DNA from: Polaromonas sp.
Lineage (GTDB): Bacteria > Pseudomonadota > Gammaproteobacteria > Burkholderiales > Burkholderiaceae_C
Direction: 5' to 3'
Assembly: GCA_028291985.1 (NCBI GenBank)
Contig: JAQGNE010000017.1
Coordinates: 1 to 64,000, forward strand
DNA length: 64,000 bases
The notes below the pieces were generated by a model, which searched no databases, was not told where the DNA came from, and saw nothing but the letters and a program-made list of their open reading frames with translations. Below, piece by piece: positions 38,033 to 46,068 of this stretch. Numbering within the stretch: position 1 is the stretch's first letter; each line of letters starts with the position of its first letter. The position numbers were made by a program, and so were the translations under genes.

Positions 38033-38855
38033 CTTCCATGTACTCCAGCTCGACCCGCGTGTCATCTGGCCAGCTTTTGTCACCCAGCGGCAGGGTGTAG
38101 GTGCGGTCCAGTAGGACTTCACAGTCGCAATACGGCAAGTCGTCCTTCAAACCCGGGTCATCGCTGGCCGATGCATAGAGCTTGTCGATGGCCAGCGTCT
38201 TGTGGCGCTCTCCCGCTGCCAGCGTGACGCTGAACAGCGGCTTGTCGGCGAAAAACAGATAGAGCGGCTCGGCGCGATCGCAATACGACGGGCCACTCAA
38301 AACCGACCGCACCATGCGGCCGACCAGGTGGCTGCTGTTGGACACCAGGCCCGAGGTCATGCCGACCCGGCATTCCAGCCGCAGATCGCCCAGCCGGCGC
38401 ACGCCCGGCGGCAGGCCGGGGCTGCGAACCTCGGCCCGCCAAGTCATGCTGAGCGCCTTGCGGTTGGGTATGACCTGTGCGTCCTCATCAAAGGCCTGCT
38501 GGTTGCGCGGCAGGGCGAAGGTGTTGTCGGGCGCAACCGGCACCGTAAAGTCAATGTTGCGTCCCAGCACTTCAATGGCGATCGCATTCATGTCGGTGTC
38601 CCGCCGGCGCGGCAGCAGCTTAAACGTGAGCGTTGCTCCTGGCGCCAGCGCAGCTAGCTCCCGGTCAAACAGCTGCATGCCGCTGATCATCTTGCGGTAC
38701 GACTTTTCGACCGGGTCGCGGTTGACGGGCGCAGAAATGGTCACTTCAGGCAATGACCGCTGTGCGTTGGCCGGCACACCATCAGCCGCCAGTACTGAAG
38801 CTGTTGAAAGCTGCAAGCCAACTGACATCACTGCCATGAGAAGGCGATGGCTCAT
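38025..38855 (-). CDS. Secreted protein of unknown function
   Basis: A 276-residue protein with a cleavable signal peptide (MSHRLLMAVMSVGLQLSTASVLAADG). ATG 38855 is preferred; a GTG at 38867 is in frame. The mature part has no family I recognise. It contains an Arg/Asp-rich ISAPVNRDPVEKSYRKM stretch and four cysteines (in LRLECRVG, PSYCDRAE and PYCDCEVL) that could pair in the periplasm, and ends in an acidic YMEDD. It is followed by an overlapping lipoprotein gene; together they may form a cell-envelope pair. The function is unknown. Confidence 0.75.
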   Translation of the reverse strand: MSHRLLMAVMSVGLQLSTASVLAADGVPANAQRSLPEVTISAPVNRDPVEKSYRKMISGMQLFDRELAALAPGATLTFKLLPRRRDTDMNAIAIEVLGRNIDFTVPVAPDNTFALPRNQQAFDEDAQVIPNRKALSMTWRAEVRSPGLPPGVRRLGDLRLECRVGMTSGLVSNSSHLVGRMVRSVLSGPSYCDRAEPLYLFFADKPLFSVTLAAGERHKTLAIDKLYASASDDPGLKDDLPYCDCEVLLDRTYTLPLGDKSWPDDTRVELEYMEDD

Positions 38856-39004
38856 GAGGTGCGCCACGGTTTGTTCCTGCGGACGGGTGACTGCGGATAT
38901 CGGAGGCTAAAACAGCAGCTGCCTGGGTGGCCTGTTGCCAGAAGGCAGCGGCGCTTCGCAGTTTTTACGGGTCCGCGGGGGAATCGGCTGGCGGTCAGGT
39001 GTAC

Positions 39005-39718
39005 TCATGAGCCAAGCCCGACAAAAATATGCTGCACATCGTCATTGGCATCGATGGCTGCCAGAAAAGCTTCAACTTCGTCGAGCTCTGCAGCGCTCAG
39101 TGATGACGGGTTGACAGGATTTTTCGCCTTGTAGCCCAGCTTGGCCGACAGCACGGTGAAGCCCTGCGCCGGTAACGCGCGACTGACGAGGTCAAGGTCC
39201 GCAGGGTCGGTCAAAAATACCGTGACGCCTTCTTCCTCGCCGGGCTCGAAGTCCTGCGCGCCGGCTTCAATGGCGGCCAGTTCCGGATCGGCACCCTTGA
39301 CGGAGGGTTCGGCCTCGATGATCCCAAGATGGTCAAAGTCCCACGCTACCGAGCCTGACGTTCCCAGGTGCCCCTTGCGAAACAGCACCCGCACTTCTGA
39401 TGCGGTGCGGTTGAGGTTGTCGGTCAGGCACTCGACCATCAGCGGCACGCGGTGCGGCGCAAAGCCTTCATAGATGACATGTTCGAAGTGAACCGTCTCG
39501 CCGGTCAGGCCAGCGCCCTTCTTGATGGCGCGATCCAGCGTGTCCTTGGGCATGGAGACCTTGCGGGCCTGCTCCACCACCAGGCGCAGCCGCGCGTTGG
39601 ACGCCGGGTCGGCTCCGTTGCGCGCTGCCACCATGATTTCCTTGGCCAGCTTGCCGAACACGCGCCCCCTGGCATTCGCCGCGAGTTCCTTGCCTTTTGC
39701 TTTCCATTGCGCGCCCAT
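39005..39718 (-). CDS. YebC/PmpR-family protein
   Basis: A 237-residue member of the YebC family, known as DNA-binding regulators (PmpR) and, more recently, as factors relieving ribosome stalling at polyproline. The start [21 protein letters not shown] follows a strong AAGGAGA site. Conserved features are the N-terminal helical [22 protein letters not shown], then [27 protein letters not shown] in pieces, and [11 protein letters not shown]. Monocistronic. No regulatory target can be read from the context. Confidence 0.93.
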   Translation of the reverse strand: MGAQWKAKGKELAANARGRVFGKLAKEIMVAARNGADPASNARLRLVVEQARKVSMPKDTLDRAIKKGAGLTGETVHFEHVIYEGFAPHRVPLMVECLTDNLNRTASEVRVLFRKGHLGTSGSVAWDFDHLGIIEAEPSVKGADPELAAIEAGAQDFEPGEEEGVTVFLTDPADLDLVSRALPAQGFTVLSAKLGYKAKNPVNPSSLSAAELDEVEAFLAAIDANDDVQHIFVGLGS

Positions 39719-39846
39719 AACTGTGTTCTCCTTGGCGTTGCAGCGCCTGTTGCGCCGTGCCGGTTGAAAGTGTTCCGCCCTTGACGCTGCACAGGCATTG
39801 ATGACGTGTCAGGCGCCAGGTGGCGGGTCTGGTTATACACCGGCAG

Positions 39847-39897
39847 CACGGCCTGCTGGCGGGGCATGCACGGCCTGCTGGCGGGGCATGCACGGCC
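39847..39897 (+). repeat. 22-bp tandem repeat, 2.3 copies
   Basis: Two identical units, CACGGCCTGCTGGCGGGGCA plus TG, at 39847-39868 and 39869-39890, then CACGGCC. It lies in the non-coding 270 bases between the YebC gene and the UPF0104 gene, which otherwise show nothing recognisable. Confidence 0.85.
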
Positions 39898-39988
39898 ATT
39901 GGCCCGGCTCCCATCGGCATGGGACTACAGCAATGATGGCGGGCCAGCCGTCATGCAACACCACCACGGCGTCAGAATCTGCCGGGAT

Positions 39989-40984
39989 ATGTCCAGCAAT
40001 TCGGCCGTGGTTTCCGGCGCACCCTCTTCACAGGCGTCAGTATCCACATGGGCCAAGGTCCGCAAATATGCGGTTCCGCTGTTTGCCATACTGGTGCTGG
40101 GCCTGCTTATCTCCAACGCGCACAAGGTCGACTGGCGGGGTGCCTGGCAGGCGATCAGGTCCTATCCGCCGCAGTTGCTCCTGGGCGTGCTGGGTATCGC
40201 GCTCACCAGTCACGCGCTTTACGGCTGCTTTGACCTGATCGGCCGCAACCACACGCGCCACCGCCTGCCGCGCCTGGAAACCTGGTTCATCGCCGTGACC
40301 AGCTACGCCTTTACCCTGAACCTGGGCGCTGTGATCGGTGGCGTTGCCACCCGCGCCCGGCTGTACGCCCGGTCAGGCCTGGACGATGCCACCATTGCCC
40401 AGGTCATCGGCTTGAGCGTTGCGACAAACTGGCTAGGTTATGGCGTGGTAGCGGGCGGCCTGTTCGCCTCGGGTGCGATCACCTTACCACCGCAGGCGCA
40501 TATGCCGGGCGGGACTTTGCAGGCCTTGGGCTTGCTGATGCTGGCCCTGGCTGCTGCGTATGTGCTGGCCTGCAGGCTTTGGCAGGGCCGGCAATGGCGC
40601 ATCAGGGGGCGACTGGTGCAGCTCCCGCCGCCCGGCATCGCCATGTTCCAGATGGGCATTGCTGCGGCGAACTGGTCCCTGATGGGCGCTGCCATTTATC
40701 TGCTGCTGGGTGGTCAAGTAGCCTACGGCACCGCTTTGGGCGTGCTGATGGCAGCGTCGATTGCTGGCGTGGTGATGCCGCTACCGGGGGGAATAGGTGT
40801 GCTGGAGGCGGTGTACCTCGCCTTGCTGGGCGGCTCGATGAAACAGGGCGCGCTGATGGGTGCCGTGCTGGCGTACCGGGTTATTTACTACTTCATACCG
40901 ATGGCGTTTGCCCTGGCGCTGTATGTATACCTTGAACGGTCGGCGGCGGGCACGGCAAAAGACGCCGCCAAAACCGCCGCTTAG
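39989..40984 (+). CDS. UPF0104 (YbhN-like) inner-membrane protein
   Basis: Multi-pass membrane protein of the YbhN/lysylphosphatidylglycerol-synthase TM family, about 331 residues from ATG 39989 (an ATG at 39953 is also possible; further upstream frames read the tandem repeat). Six to eight hydrophobic segments are visible, starting AVPLFAILVLGLLI, with conserved FTLNLGAVIGGVATRARLYARSG and MPLPGGIGVLEAVYLALLGG. YbhN-type proteins have been connected with lipid handling, including cardiolipin transport in enterobacteria. Aminoacyl transfer is unlikely, because the soluble DUF2156 domain is missing. Confidence 0.85.
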   Translation: MSSNSAVVSGAPSSQASVSTWAKVRKYAVPLFAILVLGLLISNAHKVDWRGAWQAIRSYPPQLLLGVLGIALTSHALYGCFDLIGRNHTRHRLPRLETWFIAVTSYAFTLNLGAVIGGVATRARLYARSGLDDATIAQVIGLSVATNWLGYGVVAGGLFASGAITLPPQAHMPGGTLQALGLLMLALAAAYVLACRLWQGRQWRIRGRLVQLPPPGIAMFQMGIAAANWSLMGAAIYLLLGGQVAYGTALGVLMAASIAGVVMPLPGGIGVLEAVYLALLGGSMKQGALMGAVLAYRVIYYFIPMAFALALYVYLERSAAGTAKDAAKTAA

Positions 40985-41160
40985 GATTTCAATGGCAGGC
41001 GTTCGGTGAACGCGGGTCTGGCATCAGTCACTTGCCTCGCGCTACCTAATCCATAGCGGTAGGCGCCCGTTTTACCTGGGCTCTAACGCGTTTTATTCCT
41101 ACAAGCGGGCTATTTCGTGTCCCTAGCATCGGCGACTGTCTTCATCACAGAAAGCATGAC

Positions 41161-41352
41161 ATGACCGATGACAAAAGCAAAACAGGCAGTGACCGAAAGC
41201 TGATCAGTCTTCGCGAAGACTATGAGCTGCGCGACTGGAGCCAGAGTCTGGGGTGCACCGAGCAGCAGCTGCGCGATGCAGTGCAGGCAGTGGGAAATTC
41301 CGCCGACACGGTTCGCGATTACCTCAAATCACGCGGCACGCCCGCGGGCTGA
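41161..41352 (+). CDS. DUF3606 small protein
   Basis: A 63-residue protein, recognised as DUF3606 by the pattern ISLREDYELRDWSQSLGCTEQQLRDAVQAVG in shorter parts and by its C-terminal YLKSRG. Family members are short, often stress-associated in soil bacteria, with no known function. ATG 41161 is the only suitable start; the ribosome site is weak. It stands alone, about 225 bases upstream of the ferritin-like pair, which might share its regulation. Confidence 0.8.
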   Translation: MTDDKSKTGSDRKLISLREDYELRDWSQSLGCTEQQLRDAVQAVGNSADTVRDYLKSRGTPAG

Positions 41353-41577
41353 AGGCTAAGCAATCTGGCCTTGGAAGCCCGGCAGATAGGCCCTAGGCGC
41401 GCGGCCTTTCATATCGCGGCCGTGGTTTTAACTGCGTCAGTTGACGGCTGCAAACCATTCGCAGCGCGTATCAAACCGGCTTGCAAGGCGTTGGCATGCA
41501 GGCCTACAAGCGCGCATCGGTGAGACGCAAAAATCTAAAACCCAACCCGATCCCGCCAACCCGCACGGAAGGAAACC

Positions 41578-42381
41578 ATGCAAGCCACATCCCTTGGAAT
41601 GAACAAAACCGGCGCATCCATGTCGCCCATCGGGGTCAATGCGATGACCGATGCCGTGAATGAATTTTCACCACCCGGACCTATCGATACCGAAGCCATG
41701 GCGGCGCAGCGCATCGTCTACATCACCGAGTCAGACGCACTGGGCTCGATCCCGCCGCCGCCGTCCGTGAAGGGCGTGCTCAAAAGCGGCATGGCCAAGA
41801 TGTCAGGAAGCCATCCCAGTGTTTTCATGGACAAGATCGGTGAGCGCATCGCCTTCGAGCGCGCCGGAACCCGGCTGTATGACGCCCTCATCACCAAATA
41901 CGAAGCCCTGTCACTGGCCGACGGCAACGTGCTGCCGCCAGCGCGTCAGGCAGCCTTGACGGACGAAGGCTCGGCGCTGCAGACGCTGCGCGACGAAGCA
42001 CCGGCGCAGACGCTGGCGCGCATACGTTCGGAAGAGCTTGCGCACTTCAGAATGCTGTGTGAGGCGATGCAGCATCTGGGAGGGGACCCGACGGCTCAAA
42101 CCCCTTGCGCAGATGTGATCGCTACCGCGTCGATGGGCCTGGTGCAGGTTGTCACCGATCCGCGCACCACGCTGGCGCAAAGCCTGAACGCCATGCTGAC
42201 CGCCGAACTCACCGACAACGCAGGCTGGGAGCTTTTGATACAGCTTGCGGAAGACGCTGGCGAAACCGAGCTGACGGGGCGGTTTCTGGCCGCGCTGGAC
42301 CAGGAGCAGGAGCACCTGATCACGATCAAGGGATGGCTCAACGCCCTGGTGCTCAAAGGCGACGCAACGCCCGCGCTCTGA
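41578..42381 (+). CDS. Ferritin-like domain protein A
   Basis: A 267-residue protein with about 80 disordered-looking N-terminal residues followed by a four-helix bundle. Candidate di-iron ligands fit the ferritin-like pattern E, ExxH, E, ExxH: Glu94 (IAFERAG), Glu153/His156 (SEELAHF), Glu210 (MLTAELTD) and Glu243/His246 (DQEQEHL). No signal peptide or encapsulin targeting peptide is obvious. GGAAGGAAACC precedes the ATG, a strong ribosome site. It forms a unit with the next gene 32 bases downstream. I do not recognise a named family; ferroxidase, Mn/Fe storage or catalase-like activity are possible. Confidence 0.82.
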   Translation: MQATSLGMNKTGASMSPIGVNAMTDAVNEFSPPGPIDTEAMAAQRIVYITESDALGSIPPPPSVKGVLKSGMAKMSGSHPSVFMDKIGERIAFERAGTRLYDALITKYEALSLADGNVLPPARQAALTDEGSALQTLRDEAPAQTLARIRSEELAHFRMLCEAMQHLGGDPTAQTPCADVIATASMGLVQVVTDPRTTLAQSLNAMLTAELTDNAGWELLIQLAEDAGETELTGRFLAALDQEQEHLITIKGWLNALVLKGDATPAL

Positions 42382-42413
42382 CGCTGCGCCAACATCTATT
42401 ACAGGAGTCACTC

Positions 42414-43589
42414 ATGGTCAATTTATTGCAGGACAAAGGCATTCCCCTGGCGCGCCAGCGCATGAGCTGGAAGGACATGGTGGGCAAACCCATCAGCAAG
42501 CTCGACGATGATGCTTTCACCCGTGTGCGCGTTATCCTGATGAACGGGCTCGAGCTTGACTCGTTGCGCGTCAAACAGGTGGCCCTGCGCTGCAGCGCCA
42601 ACGCTCGGGTGCCGTTGGCTCAACTGATGCGGGTCGAACAGCATCAGGCAACAACCATCAACTGGTTGATAGGTGCCGACCATTCGCCGATCGAAACCAC
42701 CATCGGCTATGAGCAGGCTGCCATCGAGATCACCGCATCAGTTGCGCAGCTTGAGCCCGACCCGTATCTTGCCCAGGGCTACCGCTACGGCCTGCTGGAA
42801 GACTTTGACCACCTCTACCGCTATTCGGCGCTGCTTGACCGGCTTGAGGGCAAGGATGCCAATAACATCACGCAGGGCTACACCGACATCGTTCCGTCGC
42901 GGCCGACCATCGTTCATCACCGGGCGCCCGAGCATGATCTGCTCGAACCCTATGGGCCCAGCGCGGCACTCGCCACAAAATTTCATGCGCTGACGCTGAC
43001 TGGTGCTGAATTTCAGACGCATGATTACTACATGAACATCGGCCCGCTGTTTTCAGATGCCGTAGCCAGGCAGTTGTACGCGGAGATCGCATCGGTGGAG
43101 TCGCAGCACATCACCCATTACGGGTCAATGCTGAACCCACTGGAAACCCCGCTCGAAAAGCTGCTGCTGACCGAAGCCTGTGAAGTCTGGAACTACGCTG
43201 CCTGCGCCGCGCAGGAAACCAACCCGCGCGTCAAGGCGATCTGGGAGCGTTTTCTGGATTACGAACTGGGCCACCTGCAGGTGGCAATGGAGCTGTTCAA
43301 GGAGGTCGAGCGGCGCGACCCGGCAGAGTTGCTCGGCGACGGGAAACTTCCGCCGTTTATCCGGTTTGAAAGCCAGCGTGAGTTTGTGCGGTCAGTTTCT
43401 GAAAAGGAAATGACCATGCGCAAGAACGGCACGCAATTTGTCAGCGAGTCGGAAGAGGGTGAATCATCACTGGTCTTCCGCGACCAGCTCAACGCCGACG
43501 GCTCACCCTCGACATCGGTATCGGCCACCTACAGCTGGACACCCGGCACGGAGCTGATGCGCGAGGCGGAGGTGCTGGTAGCGGCCTGA
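42414..43589 (+). CDS. Ferritin-like domain protein B
   Basis: A 391-residue acidic protein, larger than ordinary ferritins. AGGAG lies 8 bases before ATG 42414; an in-frame extension to 42105 overlaps protein A's gene and is discarded. The region about residues 95-295 shows helices with candidate metal ligands Glu129/His133 (LLEDFDHLY), Glu229/His232 (VESQHITHYG), Glu257 (EACEVWN) and Glu284/His287 (DYELGHLQV). A conserved-looking HHRAPEHDLLEPYGP loop lies between. The C-terminal 90 residues are charged (SESEEGESSLVF). I have no family name for it. Its pairing with protein A suggests a two-component di-iron system or co-assembly. Confidence 0.78.
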   Translation: MVNLLQDKGIPLARQRMSWKDMVGKPISKLDDDAFTRVRVILMNGLELDSLRVKQVALRCSANARVPLAQLMRVEQHQATTINWLIGADHSPIETTIGYEQAAIEITASVAQLEPDPYLAQGYRYGLLEDFDHLYRYSALLDRLEGKDANNITQGYTDIVPSRPTIVHHRAPEHDLLEPYGPSAALATKFHALTLTGAEFQTHDYYMNIGPLFSDAVARQLYAEIASVESQHITHYGSMLNPLETPLEKLLLTEACEVWNYAACAAQETNPRVKAIWERFLDYELGHLQVAMELFKEVERRDPAELLGDGKLPPFIRFESQREFVRSVSEKEMTMRKNGTQFVSESEEGESSLVFRDQLNADGSPSTSVSATYSWTPGTELMREAEVLVAA

Positions 43590-43669
43590 AGCGGCTTTCC
43601 CCTCGTACTGCGCCTTGCGCTAGCGGCGCTGCGCATCAATTGGACAGCGGGGTTGAATGCTAGGGTTCA

Positions 43670-43715
43670 AGGAGCTGTTCGCCCTCATAAATATTGGGCT
43701 AGCGGCTCTTTTAGT
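43670..43715 (-). repeat. Dispersed repeat copy h, beside the doc relic
   Basis: Minus orientation: GGAGCTGTTCGCCCTCATAA, ATATTGGGCTAGCGGCTCTT, then TT. It lies between the ferritin-like pair and the doc relic. Confidence 0.6.
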
Positions 43716-43755
43716 CTACTTATTGCGTGTCCGCTGTAGTTGGGTTCGACAGCGC

Positions 43756-44070
43756 TTATGCCTTGGCCGCGGGGCGGGCTTGGGCATGCGCCCGCAACCA
43801 GTCGGCCAATTCTGCTTTGGTGAGGTCGTCTGCTGCGGCGGCGGGCAGGGTGAGCACGCAGTCTGCATCGCCTACACCGGCTGATACCCGTTCAGCCGCA
43901 AAAACCGTTCGGCCCCGACAAGCCGGTACGCTCGTTCATCGATAAAAGCGTGGCTGCGAGCAAGGGCATAACCGCAGGCAGCCGCTAGCGATGCCGCGTC
44001 CGGCTCTGCATACAGCGCGAGGTCTGGCGGCTGGACCAATTCAGACTCCAGCAGTTTGCCGTCGCGAAAG
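43756..44070 (-). pseudogene. Relic of a Doc/Fic-family death-on-curing toxin gene
   Basis: Read leftwards from 44070, one frame gives DGKLLESELVQPPDLALYAE, DAASLAAACGYALARSHAF, IDERAYRLVGAERFLRLNGYQPV, then a stop at 43872-43874. A second frame continues coherently: GDADCVLTLPAAAADDLT, KAELADWLRAHAQARPAAKA, and a stop at 43756. These match the last two thirds of Doc toxins (LLESAL, LARNHPFVDGNKRTA, FLRLNGY, final acidic helix). The N terminus is absent, the core HPFxDGNKR motif is damaged to HAFIDERAYR, and a frameshift lies near 43870-43885. No Phd-type antitoxin precedes it. It is certainly non-functional if the sequence is right. Confidence 0.75.
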
Positions 44071-44123
44071 CTATTTTTCTACGCTGCGACCATCCCTGAG
44101 CGGTCGGATTATCTGTGGCGTAC

Positions 44124-44774
44124 TTATGCAGCTTGCTGCCACGTATCCAGATCAATAACCCCAGCCAGCGGCGCATCGCACACCTGCCCATGGTGCGCCA
44201 CCAGCCAGGTACGCGTGCGCTGCCTTGCCGCATCGCCCAGCCGGGCTTCAAGGGCGTTTGCCGATGGCTTGTCCGGTGCGGCATAAGGCTCATCCAGCAG
44301 CGTCAGCGTGGCGCCGGAGGCAAAAGCTGCGGTGAGCAAAACCTTGCGTTTGGTTCCGGTGGAAAGCATGTGAACCGGCTTGAACATGTGGTCCTGCAGT
44401 GAAAAATCATCCACCAGTGGTGCGATCTGGCGCTGATCAAAGCAGGGGTATGCGCGGCTGATGCTGTCCAGATACGCGGTTGGCGTGACTGCGTCAAGTG
44501 CATCAACGGCGCAAGAGCCAGGCTCCGTCCAGAACACCTGCCGCAGGTAGTCATCAGGCGCATCGGCCGCGGAAACGCCGTGGATGCGCAGGATTCCCCT
44601 GGTGGCCGGAACCTGCCCCGCCAGCAGGCGAAGCAACAGGGTCTTTCCGGTCCCCGGGCCGCCGCGCAGCTGCGTCAGACCGGCCCGCAAGGCGAAGAAC
44701 CGGCTGGTAAACAGGGTTTAGCCTGGGTAGTCGAAACCCAGGTTTTCAGCGGTAAACAGGTCAGGCAGGGTCAT
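44124..44774 (-). pseudogene. ABC transporter ATPase (CcmA-like) with an in-frame stop codon
   Basis: From ATG 44774 the frame reads MTLPDLFTAENLGFDYPG, then TAA (44718-44720), then continues without shift TLFTSRFFALRAGLTQLRGG. The remainder is a good small ABC ATPase: Walker A GGPGTGKTLLLRLLAG, signature LSTGTKRKVLL, Walker B LTLLDEPY and a late His in LVAHHG. A single C-to-T change (CAA to TAA) would explain the stop. Initiation at TTG 44690 would make a protein starting just before Walker A and lacking the first strands. No permease gene is adjacent. It is probably a recent nonsense pseudogene, once similar to heme-exporter CcmA. Confidence 0.8.
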
Positions 44775-44895
44775 GGTCTGAGGGTATATCTGCCGACAAT
44801 GCCGGCGGGCAACGTGCACAACGCACACCGGAAAAAAACGAGCGGCGATACTGGACGCTTTCTCGTGCCGTTCAGGCGCATGCACAGGGCGGACG

Positions 44896-45837
44896 ATGAG
44901 TTTGAAGGATGCAGGTCAATCCGACCATGAAGTACCGGTACCCAGAGGACGCGGCATCGCTTACGCCGCTACAGCCTACACGGTATGGGGCCTGTTTCCC
45001 CTTTATTTTCTGCAGGTCGCGCAGGTTGCTGCGCTTGAGGTGGTTTTTCACCGCACCGTCTGGTGCCTGGTTTTCTTGCTGGTCGTGATGTTGTTGCTCA
45101 GGCGCTGGGCCTGGATGGGTGAACTGCGGCACCAGCCGCGCGTGCTGGCTGCCTTTGCGCTGTCGGCGTTGCTGCTGTCGGTTAACTGGCTGGTGTATGT
45201 GTGGGCAGTGCAGCATCAGCATGTGGTCGATGCCAGCCTGGGCTATTTCATCCTGCCGCTGGTGAACGTCGCGTTGGGTTTCGTGTTTTTGCGCGAGCGC
45301 CCGCGCCCAGGCCAATGGCTGGCGGTGGCCGTCGCAGCGGCTGGCGTGCTGTGGCTGACGCTGCAAACCGGCCGCCTGCCGTGGATCGCGCTGGCGCTGG
45401 CGAGCAGCTTTGGCGTCTATGGACTGCTGCGCAAGGTTGGCAAACTGGGCGCGCTGGAAGGCCTGACCCTGGAGACCCTGATGCTCGCCCCATCTGCGAT
45501 GGCGGTGCTGGCCTACTGGACATGGAACGGCGAGGGCGTGCTGGCCCAGGGCAGACCGGTCGAGATTGCCTGGTTGATGCTTGCCGGGCCACTCACGGCG
45601 GTGACCTTGCTGCTTTTTGCCGCAGGTGCACGCCGCATACCCTTGGCAACGCTGGGCATTCTTCAGTACATATCGCCCAGCGTGCAGTTTGGCCTGGGGG
45701 TTTATGTGTTCGGCGAAGCGTTTGAGCCATCCCGGTTGCTGGGATTTGTGCTGATTTGGGCCGCCTTGCTGGTGTACAGCCTGGAAGGCTGGTGGAACAG
45801 CCAGCGCGGCAGTGCTGCGCGTGTGGCACGACTGTAG
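44896..45837 (+). CDS. rarD: RarD-type EamA family transporter
   Basis: Inner-membrane drug/metabolite transporter of the EamA superfamily, 313 residues, with ten predicted membrane segments. Characteristic RarD features are GIAYAATAYTVWGLFPLYF near the start, EVVFHRTVWCLVFL, NWLVYVWAV, SLGYFILPLVNVALGFVFLRERP in pieces and GILQYISPSVQF. RarD proteins are named after chloramphenicol-sensitivity screens; the natural substrate is unknown. Single gene, with about 120 bases before it and a repeat-bearing spacer after it. Confidence 0.92.
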   Translation: MSLKDAGQSDHEVPVPRGRGIAYAATAYTVWGLFPLYFLQVAQVAALEVVFHRTVWCLVFLLVVMLLLRRWAWMGELRHQPRVLAAFALSALLLSVNWLVYVWAVQHQHVVDASLGYFILPLVNVALGFVFLRERPRPGQWLAVAVAAAGVLWLTLQTGRLPWIALALASSFGVYGLLRKVGKLGALEGLTLETLMLAPSAMAVLAYWTWNGEGVLAQGRPVEIAWLMLAGPLTAVTLLLFAAGARRIPLATLGILQYISPSVQFGLGVYVFGEAFEPSRLLGFVLIWAALLVYSLEGWWNSQRGSAARVARL

Positions 45838-45875
45838 GCCCTCGCGGAGCGATGCAGGCTTTCCAGCTTGATTAT

Positions 45876-45938
45876 CGTCAAAAGCGGCTTCTAGCGCATC
45901 AAATGCAAGGGCTTCTAGCTATCAAAGAAGTAGCATAG
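45876..45938 (+). repeat. Dispersed repeat copy i, after rarD
   Basis: Plus orientation: CGTCAAAAGCGGCTTCTAGC, GCATCAAATGCAAGGGC, TTCTAGCTATCAAAGAAGTA, then GCA. One of the clearest copies; it sits in the 230-base rarD-aldehyde dehydrogenase spacer. Confidence 0.7.
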
Positions 45939-46068
45939 AGCGCTGCTCGAGCTGAACATAGGTCCGCTGTTCGCACGGTCTGCGCCACCCCAGCGTCAAC
46001 GTCGTGCGGCTGGCAGCGCTGGAGTCCTGACCCTACTTCGCGCGCGGACTCGCTTCTATGATGCGCCG

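Noticed and set aside
43657-43884. 75-codon plus-strand frame with a hydrophobic start
   Set aside because: It is made of a repeat copy plus the antisense of the doc relic, with no ribosome site.
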